This document shows positions 13,148-23,921 of a stretch of DNA of 64,000 nt, one piece after another (position 1 is the stretch's first letter; every line of letters starts with the position of its first letter). The translations under genes were made by a program, and so were the position numbers. The DNA is taken from the NCBI GenBank assembly GCA_950295325.1, contig OX485807.1:37974440-38038439 (forward strand), given 5' to 3'. The stretch comes from Polytrichum commune (lineage: Eukaryota; Streptophyta; Polytrichopsida; Polytrichales; Polytrichaceae). The notes under the pieces were generated by a model, which searched no databases, had not been told where the DNA came from, and saw only the letters and a program-made list of their open reading frames with translations.

Positions 13148-13219
13148 GCGTCCGTAGTCCAACGGTTAGGATAATTGCCTTCCAAGCAATAGACCCGGGT
13201 TCGACTCCCGGCGGACGCA
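13148..13219 (+). tRNA. tRNA-Gly-TCC: tRNA-Gly (anticodon UCC), copy 3, canonical
   Basis: A 72-nt cloverleaf with all stems paired: acceptor GCGTCCG/CGGACGC, T arm CCGGG-TTCGACT-CCCGG, anticodon loop CTTCCAA. This is the undamaged consensus of the array and the best candidate for a working gene. tRNA-Asn follows after 39 nt with no T run between. Confidence 0.96.
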
Positions 13220-13258
13220 TGCGCGCTCTTGAGAGGCATCATGAGTTGCACTAGACAT

Positions 13259-13275
13259 GCTGGAATAGCTCAGTT

Positions 13276-13308
<33 letters not shown>

Positions 13309-13332
13309 GAGGTTCGACCCCTCCTTCTAGCG
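13259..13332 (+). tRNA. tRNA-Asn-GTT: tRNA-Asn (anticodon GUU), copy 3, canonical
   Basis: A 74-nt cloverleaf with the standard plant D arm AGCTCAGTTGGTTAGAGC, loop CTGTTAA, T arm GGAGGTTCGACCCCTCC and acceptor TTCTAGC plus G. TTTT at about 13342-13345 is the terminator. Confidence 0.97.
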
Positions 13333-14282
13333 GCGTTAAAACCTTTTACAATTCTATTTACTAATTGTCATTTACTTTTGCATCAATGAATAAAGTGTGG
13401 GGGGGGAGGGGGGTAGGAGGGGACAATGCTTGGGACTGCACGAATTGCTCACAAACTTTGTCTTCATATTCTTTTCCAAATACGTCCACGAGCTTATGAA
13501 TTATATATAGTGCCCAATTGGAGTTGGCGGATGACTCACCACTCGTGTGGCTCATCACCCACTCTCCTCTTGTTGGTTATCTAGTCACCTAAATAATTTT
13601 GAAGGGGGTGCCAATTTTGTATGCATAAAGTATTGCTTGCCAGAGGGCGCCCTTGCATGGAAGTTGGCTCGAATGAATGAGAAGTTGGCTCAGCAAGCTG
13701 CCTCTACACGAGTTCCACCAAAATAGTCGAGAAATGGGGTCCACACTGCAGACTCACAATTCGAAAACATTCAATAATCTGTAAGTCGAAATCAACTACT
13801 CATTTGTATCATTTTCTGATACAACTTGTAGTGCCGTAGTTGCACACCAGTTGCACACCAGTTGCACGACGACGTAGACTTCGCAATGCATGCCAGTTCA
13901 GTTACACCTTGCTCAGTCGAACCGATGCTTTGAAAATTAGAGGCTGTAGCGATTGCGAACCCAGCGATCCACTATAACGAACTCATCGATCCCAAAACAA
14001 CTCTGGGATCGAAATTGATCGATTTTGTGTCGATGGAGTTGCAGTCTGCAAAGTCTGAGCCACTACTACCACTACTACCACTACAACTACTACTCATTTG
14101 AGCAGATTTTGAGCAACGTAATTTTGTACCTCGATGTCCATCACCTCCTGAGTTGATTTTTGAGAGGCACCCGTTCTATGTATCACCTCCGGGTTCTTCT
14201 AGAGTACCTGAGAGATTGACAGCATACTGCAGAGATCCGTGTTGCTTGAGTCAGCTTCTCAGGCTGCCAACGTATCGATTTG

Positions 14283-14442
14283 ATGGACAGGGGGCGAAAC
14301 TTGATAATCACAACCATGTTTGTGATCGTGGTGTGGCTATTGCTGATGCTCTGCGATGCCACTCGAACTGACAGGATTAACGTCCCGACGGCGAAGGGTC
14401 AAAACATGTTAGTGGATGGGCGTGTCGCGGATATTAGCCCAG
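14283..14442 (+). CDS. First exon of a secreted-protein gene, left paralog
   Basis: The exon runs from ATG to CCCAG followed by a strong donor, GTAAGT. It encodes MDRGRNLIITTMFVIVVWLL, a charged start followed by a hydrophobic core to about residue 28, then CDATRTDRINVPTAKGQ and ADISP. This is a clear signal peptide or signal anchor. The right paralog at 48080 differs by indels that are multiples of three and keeps the hydrophobic stretch, which supports coding. The exon ends in phase 1. Later exons are uncertain. A piece near 15064-15104 reads NGDQLCYSRLAG between AG and GT in compatible phase, and open frame near 15720-15917 gives a Pro-rich tail (SPPVSYPPPG, PAPAPGP). I do not recognise the family. 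Confidence 0.6.
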
Positions 14443-14516
14443 GTAAGTGATTGATTGAAGCGTGTGCACTTAGTACAGGTCGTGACAAGCCGACAGGATT
14501 ATGATGATTCTAGCGC

Positions 14517-14889
14517 GGGGTGGCAACTTTTCCCTAGTTTGAATCGCACTTGTTCTTATACTTCTAATGTATTGTTGATAGGTTGTTTCACTAAGAGGAG
14601 GAACAGGCCTGGAAAGAGGGTGTTGACAGGAATACATTCATGCAAGTTGTGTCTAGATTTAGAAAACTTTCAAGTTTGTAAAATTTAGAACCAATTTGAG
14701 AGCAATGTTTCTAAGCCAAGCAGGGGTCACCTGCCAGATCCCCTGAGTGTTGAAGCTCACTTCTAGAAAGATTTATGAACATGTTTAGTCTTGATATTAC
14801 TTATAATGTGAAAGCAACTCCAAAAGAATGCTTATGCTTAGAAATGGTTCTAGAGGAGCTCCAAACAAAAGTTTTAAAGACGGTGACCC
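14517..14889 (+). mobile_element. MITE family 1, copy A (in an intron)
   Basis: The element starts GGGGTGGCAAC and ends with TTTTAAAGACGGTGACCC. Read inward from each end, both termini run from a GGGTGGC- or GGTGACC-like tip to TTTAGAAC, so they form imperfect inverted repeats. It lies just downstream of the signal-peptide exon. Copies: 48320 (paralogous position), 60665, and reversed at 58286 and 59411. Confidence 0.7.
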
Positions 14890-15063
14890 GTGCAAGTACT
14901 ACGTATACTTGCCACCCCAAGGATTCAAGTGGAGCAGTTTCAGGTCACACACGTATACGAATTGAAAGTTGGAGAAGAATATGAATTTTCTAAAATCTGA
15001 AACCTAGCTAGTTGTGTTGAACCTCTAGATGTGCATATATATATTAACAAATGCCTCCCCAGA

Positions 15064-15917
15064 TTCGAATGGTGATCAACTGTGTTATTCAAGACTTGCA
15101 GGTAACATCTTCAAGTTTTTGAAAACCAACTGCAACATGGTGCGTTTATAACTCTACTGTTATTTGTAGTTTGCAATTAATGGGCGGTTGGTCTTGACGT
15201 AATGAAAATTTACAATATGGGGAGTAGGTTAAAATTGTGCTCTTAATGTGATCATTCCTTGCAAAAAGGTTTCCCTGAATAATATTGGATACAAGAATTT
15301 TGGATGCCGATAGAGCAGTTTATTCTTTTGTTTGGGATCGCTGTACTCAAATTATGGCCCAAGTTTGCAACTATTTGTTGATCTTGGTTTGGATATGCTT
15401 ACACATATTTACAGGATGAGCACACTCTAATTCTGGAACTGCTTTTGCATTACAAGTGCCACGTTAAGAATCTAATTATTCTAAGAAGTTCTTCTATACA
15501 TTCTCTCAGTACTTGTTCGTCGAAGTCTAGATTATAAACCTGGGTAAGGAAAGCTGAAAATGAAAACAGATAATTATTCAAAGGAGTGCCAAGAAGTGTG
15601 AAAAAACGTGACACATTTTTGGTACACCTCATCGTGGTTGGACCTTGTGAGATGGGTTAATTGTTTGTAAGACGTTTAGCGGCGAATCACATGCGCTTAT
15701 AATATTGTTGGATGGCTAAATGTCGTTCCAGAAATTATTATGGAGCAGTGTTACGACCATGGAGCAGCGTGACGGGGTCTCCTCTTCTACTTCTCTGAAT
15801 CAAGAATTGTTGAGCCGGCGAATTTTACGCAAGTCGCCTCCCGTTTCGTACCCTCCACCAGGTCACGTTCCCAGCATAGTTCCGGCTCCGGCTCCAGGCC
15901 CAATCGCAGGTTACTAA
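15064..15917 (+). other. Candidate distal exons of the left secreted-protein gene
   Basis: Comparison with the right paralog (48860-49555) is informative. Around 15720-15765 the frame reading NVVPEIIMEQCYDHGA has mostly synonymous differences between copies (GTC/GTA, GAA/GAG), whereas the longest open frame there is interrupted by TAG in the right copy. Just downstream the frame reading YFSESRIVEPANF also tolerates the differences (AGA/CGA). These hint at real coding frames different from the longest one, but a TGA separates the two pieces and I cannot fix splice sites. Confidence 0.3.
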
Positions 15918-16608
15918 ACTGAAAATACAACAATTTTAACTCATGGAGCAGATGGCAAAATCATCATGGCGACAAAAATTATACATGACTATGCACAAAC
16001 ATCATCAATTTCAATCACCAGAGTGTGATCCGATCATCACCTTGGTGGTGACAGTAGCCATGGAATCAATGCCCAATATCGCTCCCTACAAACAATCCAA
16101 GCGTTAGACTTATGAACTTTTGAAGATTGATATCCGAGTGATAATTGTAAGATTTTCAGTGAATTGAGGGCTCAGGGGGTTTAGTGTCTTAAATAGGGCA
16201 AGTTCAGGAAACTTTCAGGTATGGGATCTCTTTTTCGTATGTACAAGACAAAAGTTTAGTCACAAAGGTGGGAAAGTGAAGTTTTCATATTATACATAGG
16301 GCTCATCGATGTTGCTGTATTGAACTCAAATAATTCATATAAGTACTTACTATATGAAAATTCGTTAGAGGAGCTGTGGAGCCCAACTAAATAATATGGA
16401 AGACTTCCATATTTGATCATTCAACTGCATGCATTACCATTCTGAATCAGTCAGATCTCCCAACAATTAATTATGTGTCTTCACACGCTTGTAGAAGTCA
16501 ACAAGTTCACTTCATTTCTGGACAACAATCCATGCAAATTGACTAGGTCATTAGGTTGTATGTATATGATCAGAATTTGGAACTTTATTTCTATGTCATT
16601 ATGAAACA

Positions 16609-16915
16609 TAATAATATTCAGTCATGCGGGTCAGTTCCATGATCTTGCAATATGTCAAGTATATTCCATGGGTCCCTCGAACAAAATGGGAATATTTGTT
16701 TACTATCCATACATTCAGGTTGAACTTGAAAATTTGGGTGGAGTTATACTCTTGGTACTATGCAAATGATTTATTGTTCATCCAAGGAATATTCATAAGA
16801 AACATTGTTCATCCCAATATCATTTCTTGGAATTACTATTAATACAAGAAATATCATTGAAAATATCGACACTTTTCACAATATTTTTACTATACAAACT
16901 GGCATTAATTTCTTC
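16609..16915 (-). mobile_element. MITE family 2, copy 2, truncated
   Basis: This is the reverse complement of the element at 10082, starting ATAATATTCAGTCATG and covering about three quarters of its length. Homology stops at TTAATTTCTTCC (16915), where the right segmental copy continues to the full terminus at 50987. The break coincides with the end of the left segmental copy. Confidence 0.7.
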
Positions 16916-18084
16916 CTATTTGAAGAGGAGGCTTGAAGTGCCTCCCTATGAGACGGCCACATCGTCCTACGGTCCCCATGTTCCCCGATAGCTTGACCCA
17001 CAGACCCTATGCCTTTGTCGACATTGCAAAACCATAATTCTGGCCTCGGTGAGCAACAGTGGAGGACGCAAGAAGCTTGCAATCCAGCGATTCGATGTTT
17101 TGGATCACATCATGTTCTCCTCGAGGGGGTCACCGTCTAGCTTGGTCGCTCATTTGGCCTTGGGACTCCAAATTCCTCTGAACTCCTAACTCACAAGTCT
17201 TATCTACACAAGGGTTACAATCGATGTTGGTGTTGCTGCAATGAAACATTCATGAAAGTGGATCCACGAGATGATAGACGCGCAACAGGAAAGTGAACAT
17301 ATGATTGACCCATAATTACTGAAAGTCGCAACAGGTGAAAGTGGGGAGGGGCAATTTGTGTAGTCGGATGGAGGATTGAATTAAATTACAACGTTTTTGG
17401 TGTGGATTTGTCATAGATTTCAACATGGAGAGTTGTTTTGTTGGGAAGCTTGCAAGTTGTGACGGTAGTGGGCATGGGATTCTGGCTTGGGTTGTTTGAG
17501 ATGGGTGGAGATGGTTTTGAATTTGGGAATGCATGGGGGAGTAAAATAGTAATCATCATAACATTCTTAAGCCACATGAGATTGCCAATTGTTGATGCGC
17601 TAGACATTCACAACCTTTCAAATTACTAAGCAGGTTGTAAAACTTTTGTTCTAATTGCATTTTTAGAAGGATCTGGAAGTTTGGGCACAAGCAGAAAACC
17701 CTCATATGGGGGCAGATTCTTTTGATAAGGCATGTGAGTAACTTTGGGCAACGCAACATGGTAGATCCTCCAAATATAAGAATACAAAAGATGTGGTGAG
17801 AGTTCTATGGACAAAGGATGAAGGACTTTTGAACCTTCCTACTATCTTCTCTCCTATGGTAGTATGACGAGAAACAAAGACGTGCACGCAAATGAATTAT
17901 GGTTGAAATGAGAAGTATTGACGCTTGTGGAATAATAATGTTGCCGAACAAGTTGCTTACTTGTTCTTCATAGTGGGGAGGAAAGTATTTTCAGCAAGAA
18001 TTGTGAGAATGTTTATTGGATGTGTTCATACTGAGTGTTCATACTTGTGATTGTTGTGATGTAATGGGTGTATGTGATGGAAGG
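16916..18084. other. No gene recognised
   Basis: Unique sequence between the duplication edge and the first copia element. Short frames on both strands near 17316-17760 overlap each other and show no motif. Confidence 0.5.
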
Positions 18085-18263
18085 ATATTGTCATCCTCAC
18101 CCTTTGCCTTGCCATTTATTGCTCATTTTCACTTTGATTTTAACAAACAATATGGGAAAACTCTCTTTCCACTATGGACAAGTCTTGTAGGCTTATTACA
18201 ACCTAAATCTTTCTAGTATTACATTTCTATGACTACGAGCAATCTAATGCTCCATTTTCAACA
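18085..18263 (-). repeat. LTR fragment (3' side) of copia element 1
   Basis: It matches 21210-21389 and 23165-23358 over GTCATYCTCACC, AACAATATGGGAAAACTC, CCACTATGGAC, GGCTTATTACAACCT and TCTAGTATTA. In element sense the first bases are TGTTGAAAATGG, right after the polypurine tract. The distal part of the LTR appears lost. Confidence 0.75.
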
Positions 18264-19171
18264 CTCCCACTTTGCAAGTAGTCAAAGACTTGTAATATTA
18301 TTGAGTTTCTTAGTTTTCAACCCTATATAGTGAGTTTCTAACATTGCCCATAAGTTTTTTTTATATTAGACCTAATTTCTTCACTCCAACTCAAAGGACC
18401 TTCAATTATCACCACATTGGCGCATTCCTCATCGTATTGAAGCAAAATGTGATTCTTCCACCATTCTCCAAGTGGTTGCTGCTCCCTCGTGGAATATTGC
18501 CGCTACTTGCCAAATCCTTCAACAATAACGTTGTTATTTGTTGGTTCTTCATGTGCCTCTTCTATTGCAAGCTCATTACCTCTCACTTGCTCATTGCCAT
18601 CCACGGATTGTCCACTGCCATCAAACAAAGGCAATTTCAGAAGATTCATTCACCACCGCCACCGTAGGCCCTACCGGACCACCTCCTGTATGAGAACGCA
18701 CGAAGTTGGCTGCGTCCACTCTGCATACCTTCATGGAGATCATGTGGGTTTAAATTCCCTTCTTATCAAGCTATTGCAATCAAGTCAATGTTTGCACCTC
18801 CCACAATGCATTTATTTACGTGAAATCGCACATTCAACTTGTACAACAAAAATTTGCTCACCGAGAGCAAATTGGCTTGCAAGTTTGGCACGTGAAGCAC
18901 ATTTGTGATGCGAATTTTAGTTGTTTTTGTCCCTCATTTCAACTCCAATGATAATAAACCTCATTCCAATAGCTTCGGCCACGCTATCGTCAACCAAACG
19001 TATGTAGCGTGGAGAAATTACCTCGTGCATGCCAAATGTTGTCCTATGTGAAGTCATTTATTTTGTAGCTTCCGAATCTATGATCCTTGTGCAAATGCTC
19101 ATCGAATGCGCTCCATATTGTGTTGCAAATGTAAATTTGTCTTTGTCTTTTTCATTTTTGGCATTTTTCCT

Positions 19172-19360
19172 CTATTTTATTTTCATTTTATAGCAAAACT
19201 TTGCAATGTGGCCCGGTTTGCCGCAATAGAAGCACACCCTTACACCTTGTTGCAAAGGTGGATCGTCCTCTTTGCTTTGGTGCAACATTATGGTCGGGTG
19301 CAAGCACGGTAAAGTGGACAACTCCTGATCCCTACCTAGTGTTAAGTGAAAGTGATTCAA
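19172..19360 (-). pseudogene. Copia gag zinc knuckle
   Basis: A minus-strand frame containing CFYCGKPGHIAKFC, an intact C-x2-C-x4-H-x4-C nucleic-acid-binding knuckle of copia Gag. It lies downstream of the gag core in element sense, as expected. Confidence 0.85.
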
Positions 19361-19861
19361 TTTTATGTACTAACTTTGAATTTTGTGAAGAAATAAACCA
19401 TAGACATTTTAAAAACATCTTGATCTACAAAGCCAAGCAATTTATGATGACAAAAAGAATTCCAAGAAAAGTCTACCTATTTTAAAAGACGGTGCAAGTG
19501 GCGTGCAAGTAGGTGATATTGAATAAGTGACTGTCTAAAATTTGTTTAAAATATGATAAAATTACATTAAATTGATGGTTTTTTACAAAGTTTTGTGGTG
19601 ATGCCCTCAAGTAGATAATGAATTCAAGGAATATAAAAAAAATTCTAACTTCAAAATAGTTAAGGTCATGAAATCTACATCCAACACCAGACTCAACCAT
19701 TTGTTTTTGAGCATCACTTTTGATGCTAAGTATTGAAGATCTCAACTTGATATTCTACATTTGAGTATTTAACACAACAATAGAGGTCATCATAAAAAAA
19801 ATTCCAATTTAAATAACTCTTTGCTACTACTTTTAGGCCTTTGACCAAAAAAATTATGGTT

Positions 19862-20215
19862 TTAGTATACCAGAGCACTTTCTTGGTCCACTTTACCATG
19901 CTTGCACTTGGTCGTGTCTTTACCTTGGGGCTCCTTCTCCTCGCGCTTCGACATCTCGTGCATCAAACCTGCCGTCGCGTACTCCACCGTCAAATCCTTC
20001 ATTAGTATCCTCTCCAAGGTGGTGATAAAGTACTCATACGACGTTGGCAAACTTTTGAGCAAAGTCATGATGATACCTTCTTCCCACATATGTATCTTCA
20101 AACACACGAGTTGATCCACAAACACTTTGAGCTTGTTGATGTGGTTGAATAAGTTGTCATCTTTTTCCATATTGCACGTGAAGAACTTGCAGCAAATGAA
20201 AAGGATGTTGGACAC
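19862..20215 (-). pseudogene. Copia gag core
   Basis: A 117-codon remnant of the UBN2-type copia Gag, with FFTCNMEKDDNLFNHINKLK, LKSLPTSYEYFITTLE and EYATAGLMHEMSKREEK. The equivalent protein of copia element 2 lies at 38924-39443. The capsid function is known for the family. This copy is truncated at its N-terminus. Confidence 0.85.
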
Positions 20216-21119
20216 ACTCTTTGTCTCGTGAATGTTACAAAGGGTCTTCTACACCTCCATTAGTCCTTTGTGCCTCTTAATGTGTGCAAGTTGGTTGCCC
20301 ACCAAATTGAGGTTGATAATAGACATGGCCTTCTTGACGAGCCTTTGGTAGTCCTTCAATATTTTGTGATCCATGTTAGAAGGTGGAGCCTTCTCGGATC
20401 CGTTTATAATGTCCTAAAGGTCCATGGGAGCCAAAAACATTTCATTTTGAACTTTCTAAGGTTAAATCTCTCTCCATGAAACTTGTTCATGATTCTAGCT
20501 TCTTTGCTCTCAAGATATGCCATCTTCTGCTCGAATAATGAGTTTATGTGCTCAAAACTTTCAAATCATATTTTCTTCACCTCAAGGAAAACTTAGGACA
20601 CTGAAATCACTCATACCGGATATCCTTCACCTCAAATGTGCCTTACAATTTCAAATACATCAAGTAATATACTCTACACTTCAAAAGAAGTCTTAAGACA
20701 CTCAAATCATTCCAACAAGATTTTTTCATCTCAAAGATGCTATACACTCTCAAATACCTAAAATCAGATCCTTTACACCTCAAGAGAAGTCTTCAGACAC
20801 TCAAATCAATCAAACAAGAACTTCTTCATCGCAATTGATTAGCCTTATCTTTCAAATATATTTTTTGCACTAAAATCACTCAAAACACGCAAGTATGCTC
20901 CTCTTGAACTCAAATCACTAGCCTATTTCTCAAATCAGAGTTTCACAACATCAAACAAATATTCAAGTAAAAGAATAACACAAAGAAACACTTACAACAA
21001 CTAAATGCGCCCTCGAACACCTCCAAAGCTCCGATGCTCCAAAGCGCCAATTCCCCAAGATCCACTGTGTAGCCTCAAATCAATCAAATTTTTAGGCACT
21101 TCAAATGCATACGTGGACC

Positions 21120-21389
21120 GTCGATAACCTATTCAAACTCAATAAGACTAGAGAAGAGCTTGCACAAACGAGAACACCTATACAAAGGCATATGAAGAAT
21201 GCTTGAAGTGAGATTGTCATTCTCACCCCTTGCCCTCTTTTTTATTGTTCATTTTCAACTTGATTCTTTCAAACAATATGGAGAAACTCCTCTCCCACTA
21301 TGGACCACCCTTGTAAGCTTATTACAACCTCGCTCTTTCTAGTATTATATTTCTATGATTACAAACAATCTAATGCTCCACCTTCAACA
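21120..21389 (-). repeat. LTR (5' side) of copia element 1
   Basis: It shares AATA.GACTAGAGA.GAG.TTGCACAA and TATACAAAGGYATATGAA with 23085-23358 and its inner half with 18085-18263. In element sense it begins at 21389 with TGTTGAAGGTGG. The helicase pseudogene starts within about 25 bp on the other side. Confidence 0.7.
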
Positions 21390-21412
21390 ATATTGATATT
21401 AGATATATGGTG

Positions 21413-22697
21413 CTCACCGAGGTTCAACAACATATCATGGACAACATTATTCAAAATTCACAAAGACTACATATCTTCACAGGTACTCTGGGAAGTGAAA
21501 AAACATTCTTTGTGAAATCCATTGCCCAATATTTTCAAATTCATAATAAAATAGTCATTTTTTAGGAACCACAAGAGTAATTGCACTTAGACTTTCCAAG
21601 TTGGCATCTACAGTTCACACCGTGTTTTGTATACCTACACATGGCTATTTCTCTACACTGCCTTGTCCAAGCCCCATTTTGGCTAGATTAAAGAACGTAG
21701 TTGTCATAATTATTGACAAAATGTTGATGATGACTAGCAGTATGTTGTATGTAGTGGAATGATGCCTCAAACAAAACACCCACAACACGGACACATCTTT
21801 ATTCCAAAACATGTTCTTGCTATTAGTTTGGGACCTTTTTCAACTACCCCACGATATGTATACATACACCTAAAGTTCCATATGTCATTTGTAGAATATG
21901 CCATATCACTTCCGCTTCATATTTGGGTAACTGCCAAAGACCGCACAATTCGGATATCTGTCAGGCATGCATCTGACCTAATATACCTCAAATTTTTCAA
22001 CATAATATGATATCGACCACCTACATAATCATAGATTAAAGACACACTCAATGTCTGCTTCATAGATAAGGGTGAGCTTTCAGACCATATAGATGGAACC
22101 ACGACGATCTTATGTTCGCACTGGAAAGATGTCACATGTACAATGACATCATATTCAAAGCAAATTTGCCCCAGCAGAGAGAAATCCTGTGACACTTGAT
22201 AAAAATGCAACCGAAGCTAACAATGTATCAACATTGTTGAATGACACAAAATTCGATCAAATTGGCAATGTGGCGTTAGTTGCACTTGTTATGTTCACAT
22301 CAAATGTCAGTATTGCAAAAGGTGTTGTCAATGGTGCAACTGCAACGGTAACATCGGTCCATATAGACAACCACGGTTTGGTTACAACCATAGGTGTTCA
22401 ACCCATAGGGACATCAACACGGATTTTTTTAAAGCGTCACAATTTCCAATACAAGTATACATATGAACTAACTATTACAAAGCATCGTTCCCAATAGTTC
22501 GAGCATATACAATGACCGGCCACACATCACAAAGTGCTACAATATCAACCAAGGTTATTGTTGATATTTAGATTGCATTTGCACTTGGATTAACTTATGT
22601 CATGCTATCTAGAATCACAAATACACAAAATGTAAAGATTATAAGAAAATTGGTTTTGTCAAACTTCATTCCATTCCCACCTCTTGGCACAACATGA
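21413..22697 (+). pseudogene. PIF1-like helicase fragment (possibly Helitron-derived)
   Basis: Broken plus-strand frames read as the helicase part of a PIF1-type protein. Present are the P-loop region FTGTLGSEKTFFVKSIAQ (Walker A Gly-Ser-Gly-Lys altered to GSEK), a Walker B-like VVIIIDKMLM, then near 22280-22340 FTSNVSIAKGVVNGATATV. Next is RAYTMTGHTSQSATI and LGLTYVMLSRITN with a TAG inside. At least two frame changes and several stops make it a pseudogene. PIF1 helicases occur both as host genes and at the C-terminus of Helitron proteins. No Rep domain or Helitron end is visible, so the source is undecided. Confidence 0.75.
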
Positions 22698-23084
22698 ATC
22701 CTTTCATTATGACAAACATATCATGGGTGCACCCGTGGACATGTTGAAATAAAATATGCTTGAAGAAATGTCCACGTCGCTCCATTATCCCACAGAGCAT
22801 CTAGGGTTCAAGTGGAGTTGCCCACGTTCTTTCCATGAAAACTAGAAGAGAAGCAAGGGGTTACAATTAGGATTTAAAACAAGGGACTTTTAGAAGAAAA
22901 AAAATAGGGAGTATGAGAATCATCTTGCTTGCATTTGAAGTACATCTTACTACTAGTGTAACTAAATCTATCAAAAGCACCTCAATTATCACAAGATCTT
23001 AGATGTATTTTCTTTTGTGATTGTTGATAATATGCCATGCAAAGATTCCTACAGACTTTAAAGAAGCGGATTGTGAAAAGGGAA
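22698..23084. other. No gene recognised
   Basis: A short AT-rich interval between the helicase pseudogene and the LTR of copia element 2, with no motif or open frame of note. Confidence 0.5.
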
Positions 23085-23358
23085 TTATTGGAAGTCAATA
23101 GGACTAGAGATGAGATTGCACAAGCATATACACATATACAAAGGTATATGAACAATGCTAGGAGTGAGATGATCCCATGCTATCCTTGCTTTGCCTTTTA
23201 TTATTTTTATTCTTTTCTTTGGTTCATACAAACAATATGGGATAACTCTTATCCCTCTTTGGACTAGCATTGTGGACTTATTCTAACCTTATTGTTTCTT
23301 AAGCCTTTTCCAGTACATTTTTATTGACTATCAGCAATTTAATGCTCTACCTTCTACA
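23085..23358 (-). repeat. LTR of copia element 2
   Basis: Homologous to the LTR-like blocks at 18085 and 21120. In element sense it starts TGTAGAAGGTAGAGCATT after the tract AAAGTGGGAG. Its outer edge is not sharply defined by sequence alone. Confidence 0.7.
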
Positions 23359-23702
23359 CTCCCACTTTGTGAGTAATCAAAGGTTTCTAAATCCATTGCC
23401 TTTATTAATGCTTGATGCCTATCCTTTGCAAGTGGTTTGGTTAGCACATCCGTTATCATATCCTCCGTTGGACAATATTTCAAATATTTCTTTTGATTTT
23501 CTAGTTTCTCTCTAATGAAGTGATATTGTATATCAAAATATTTGGTGCAAGAATGATGTGTGGGATTCTTTGCAAATGTTATGCATTCTTAATTGTTACA
23601 CATGCTGGATGTTGGTCTTTCTTGAACGTATCCCACATCCGCCAAAAGTTGCTTGAGCCAAATCGGTTCCTTTGTGCAATTGGTAGTGGCCATGTACTCC
23701 GC

Positions 23703-23921
23703 CTACGCTGTAGACAATGTAATAGTTGGTTGTTTATAGCATTTCCACAAAATGACTCCAACACCAACCAGAAATATGTACCCCGTGATGGATCGTCTGT
23801 CATTTGCATTTCCCGCCTTATCCGCATCGTAAAATCCTCTCAAGGCAATATTCTTGCCTCTCATGCATGATTTGAAATCCAAAGTGCCCTTCAAATACCC
23901 CATGATATGTTTCACGGCCAT
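23703..23921 (-). pseudogene. Copia RNase H remnant
   Basis: A 72-codon frame with AVKHIMGYLKGTLDF, the DADKAGN block (family DADWAGD), DRRSITGYIFLVG and KQPTITLSTA. These are the ordered landmarks of the copia RNase H, which removes RNA from the hybrid during reverse transcription. Substituted acidic and Trp positions suggest decay. Confidence 0.9.

Larger units (their letters stand above)
11800..13600 (+). repeat. Tandem array, about 493-bp unit carrying tRNA-Gly and tRNA-Asn
   Basis: About three and a half direct units. Equivalent bases are 491-494 bp apart (tRNA-Gly starts at 12163, 12655, 13148; tRNA-Asn starts at 12274, 12765, 13259). Each unit reads: CAA-rich leader, tRNA-Gly, 38-39 nt spacer, tRNA-Asn, a TTTT terminator, a poly-G tract (near 11921, 12410, 12902, 13398), then about 250 bp ending CAATCACACAACRTCTTGA. 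The first unit is cut so that only the 3' half of its tRNA-Asn remains. The last is interrupted near 13590. Confidence 0.95.
7490..16915 (+). repeat. Left copy of a 9-11 kb segmental duplication
   Basis: This block is collinear and in direct orientation with 39444-50987. Matched anchors: 7496 with 39450 (CAATACTCAAGTTGAAC), 8300 with 40213, 8567 with 43334, 10082 with 45069, 11460 with 46480, 13610 with 47365, 14283 with 48080 and 16900 with 50870. Relative to the right copy it lacks about 2.86 kb (right 40477-43332) and has the tRNA array (11.5-13.6 kb) where the right copy has about 0.86 kb of other sequence. Both copies share small transposons and a signal-peptide exon, so those insertions predate the duplication. 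Confidence 0.85.
18085..21389 (-). mobile_element. Copia element 1, internally deleted
   Basis: A Ty1/copia relic in reverse orientation. Its LTR-like ends are 18085-18263 and about 21120-21389. Both end, in element sense, at TGTTGAA.GTGGAGCATTAGATTG or close to it, and the left one is preceded by the purine tract AAAGTGGGAG. Reading leftward: gag (20215-19862), zinc knuckle (19310-19172), a protease-like stretch (about 18905-18845) and then directly the integrase/RT linker (about 18500-18430, WWKNH). Integrase and reverse transcriptase are missing. It cannot be autonomous. Confidence 0.8.

Noticed and set aside
14870-14960. A second exon encoding GDPCKYYVYLPPQGFKW in the secreted-protein gene
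   Set aside because: Its supposed acceptor lies inside the end of MITE copy A and the donor (GTCACA) is non-consensus. Kept only as part of the uncertain distal region.
10082-16915. A giant DNA transposon bounded by roughly 400-bp inverted arms (10.1 and 16.6 kb; likewise 45.1 and 50.6 kb)
   Set aside because: Each arm has its own terminal inverted repeats and is a complete or cut MITE. The paired arrangement is repeated only because the whole block was duplicated.
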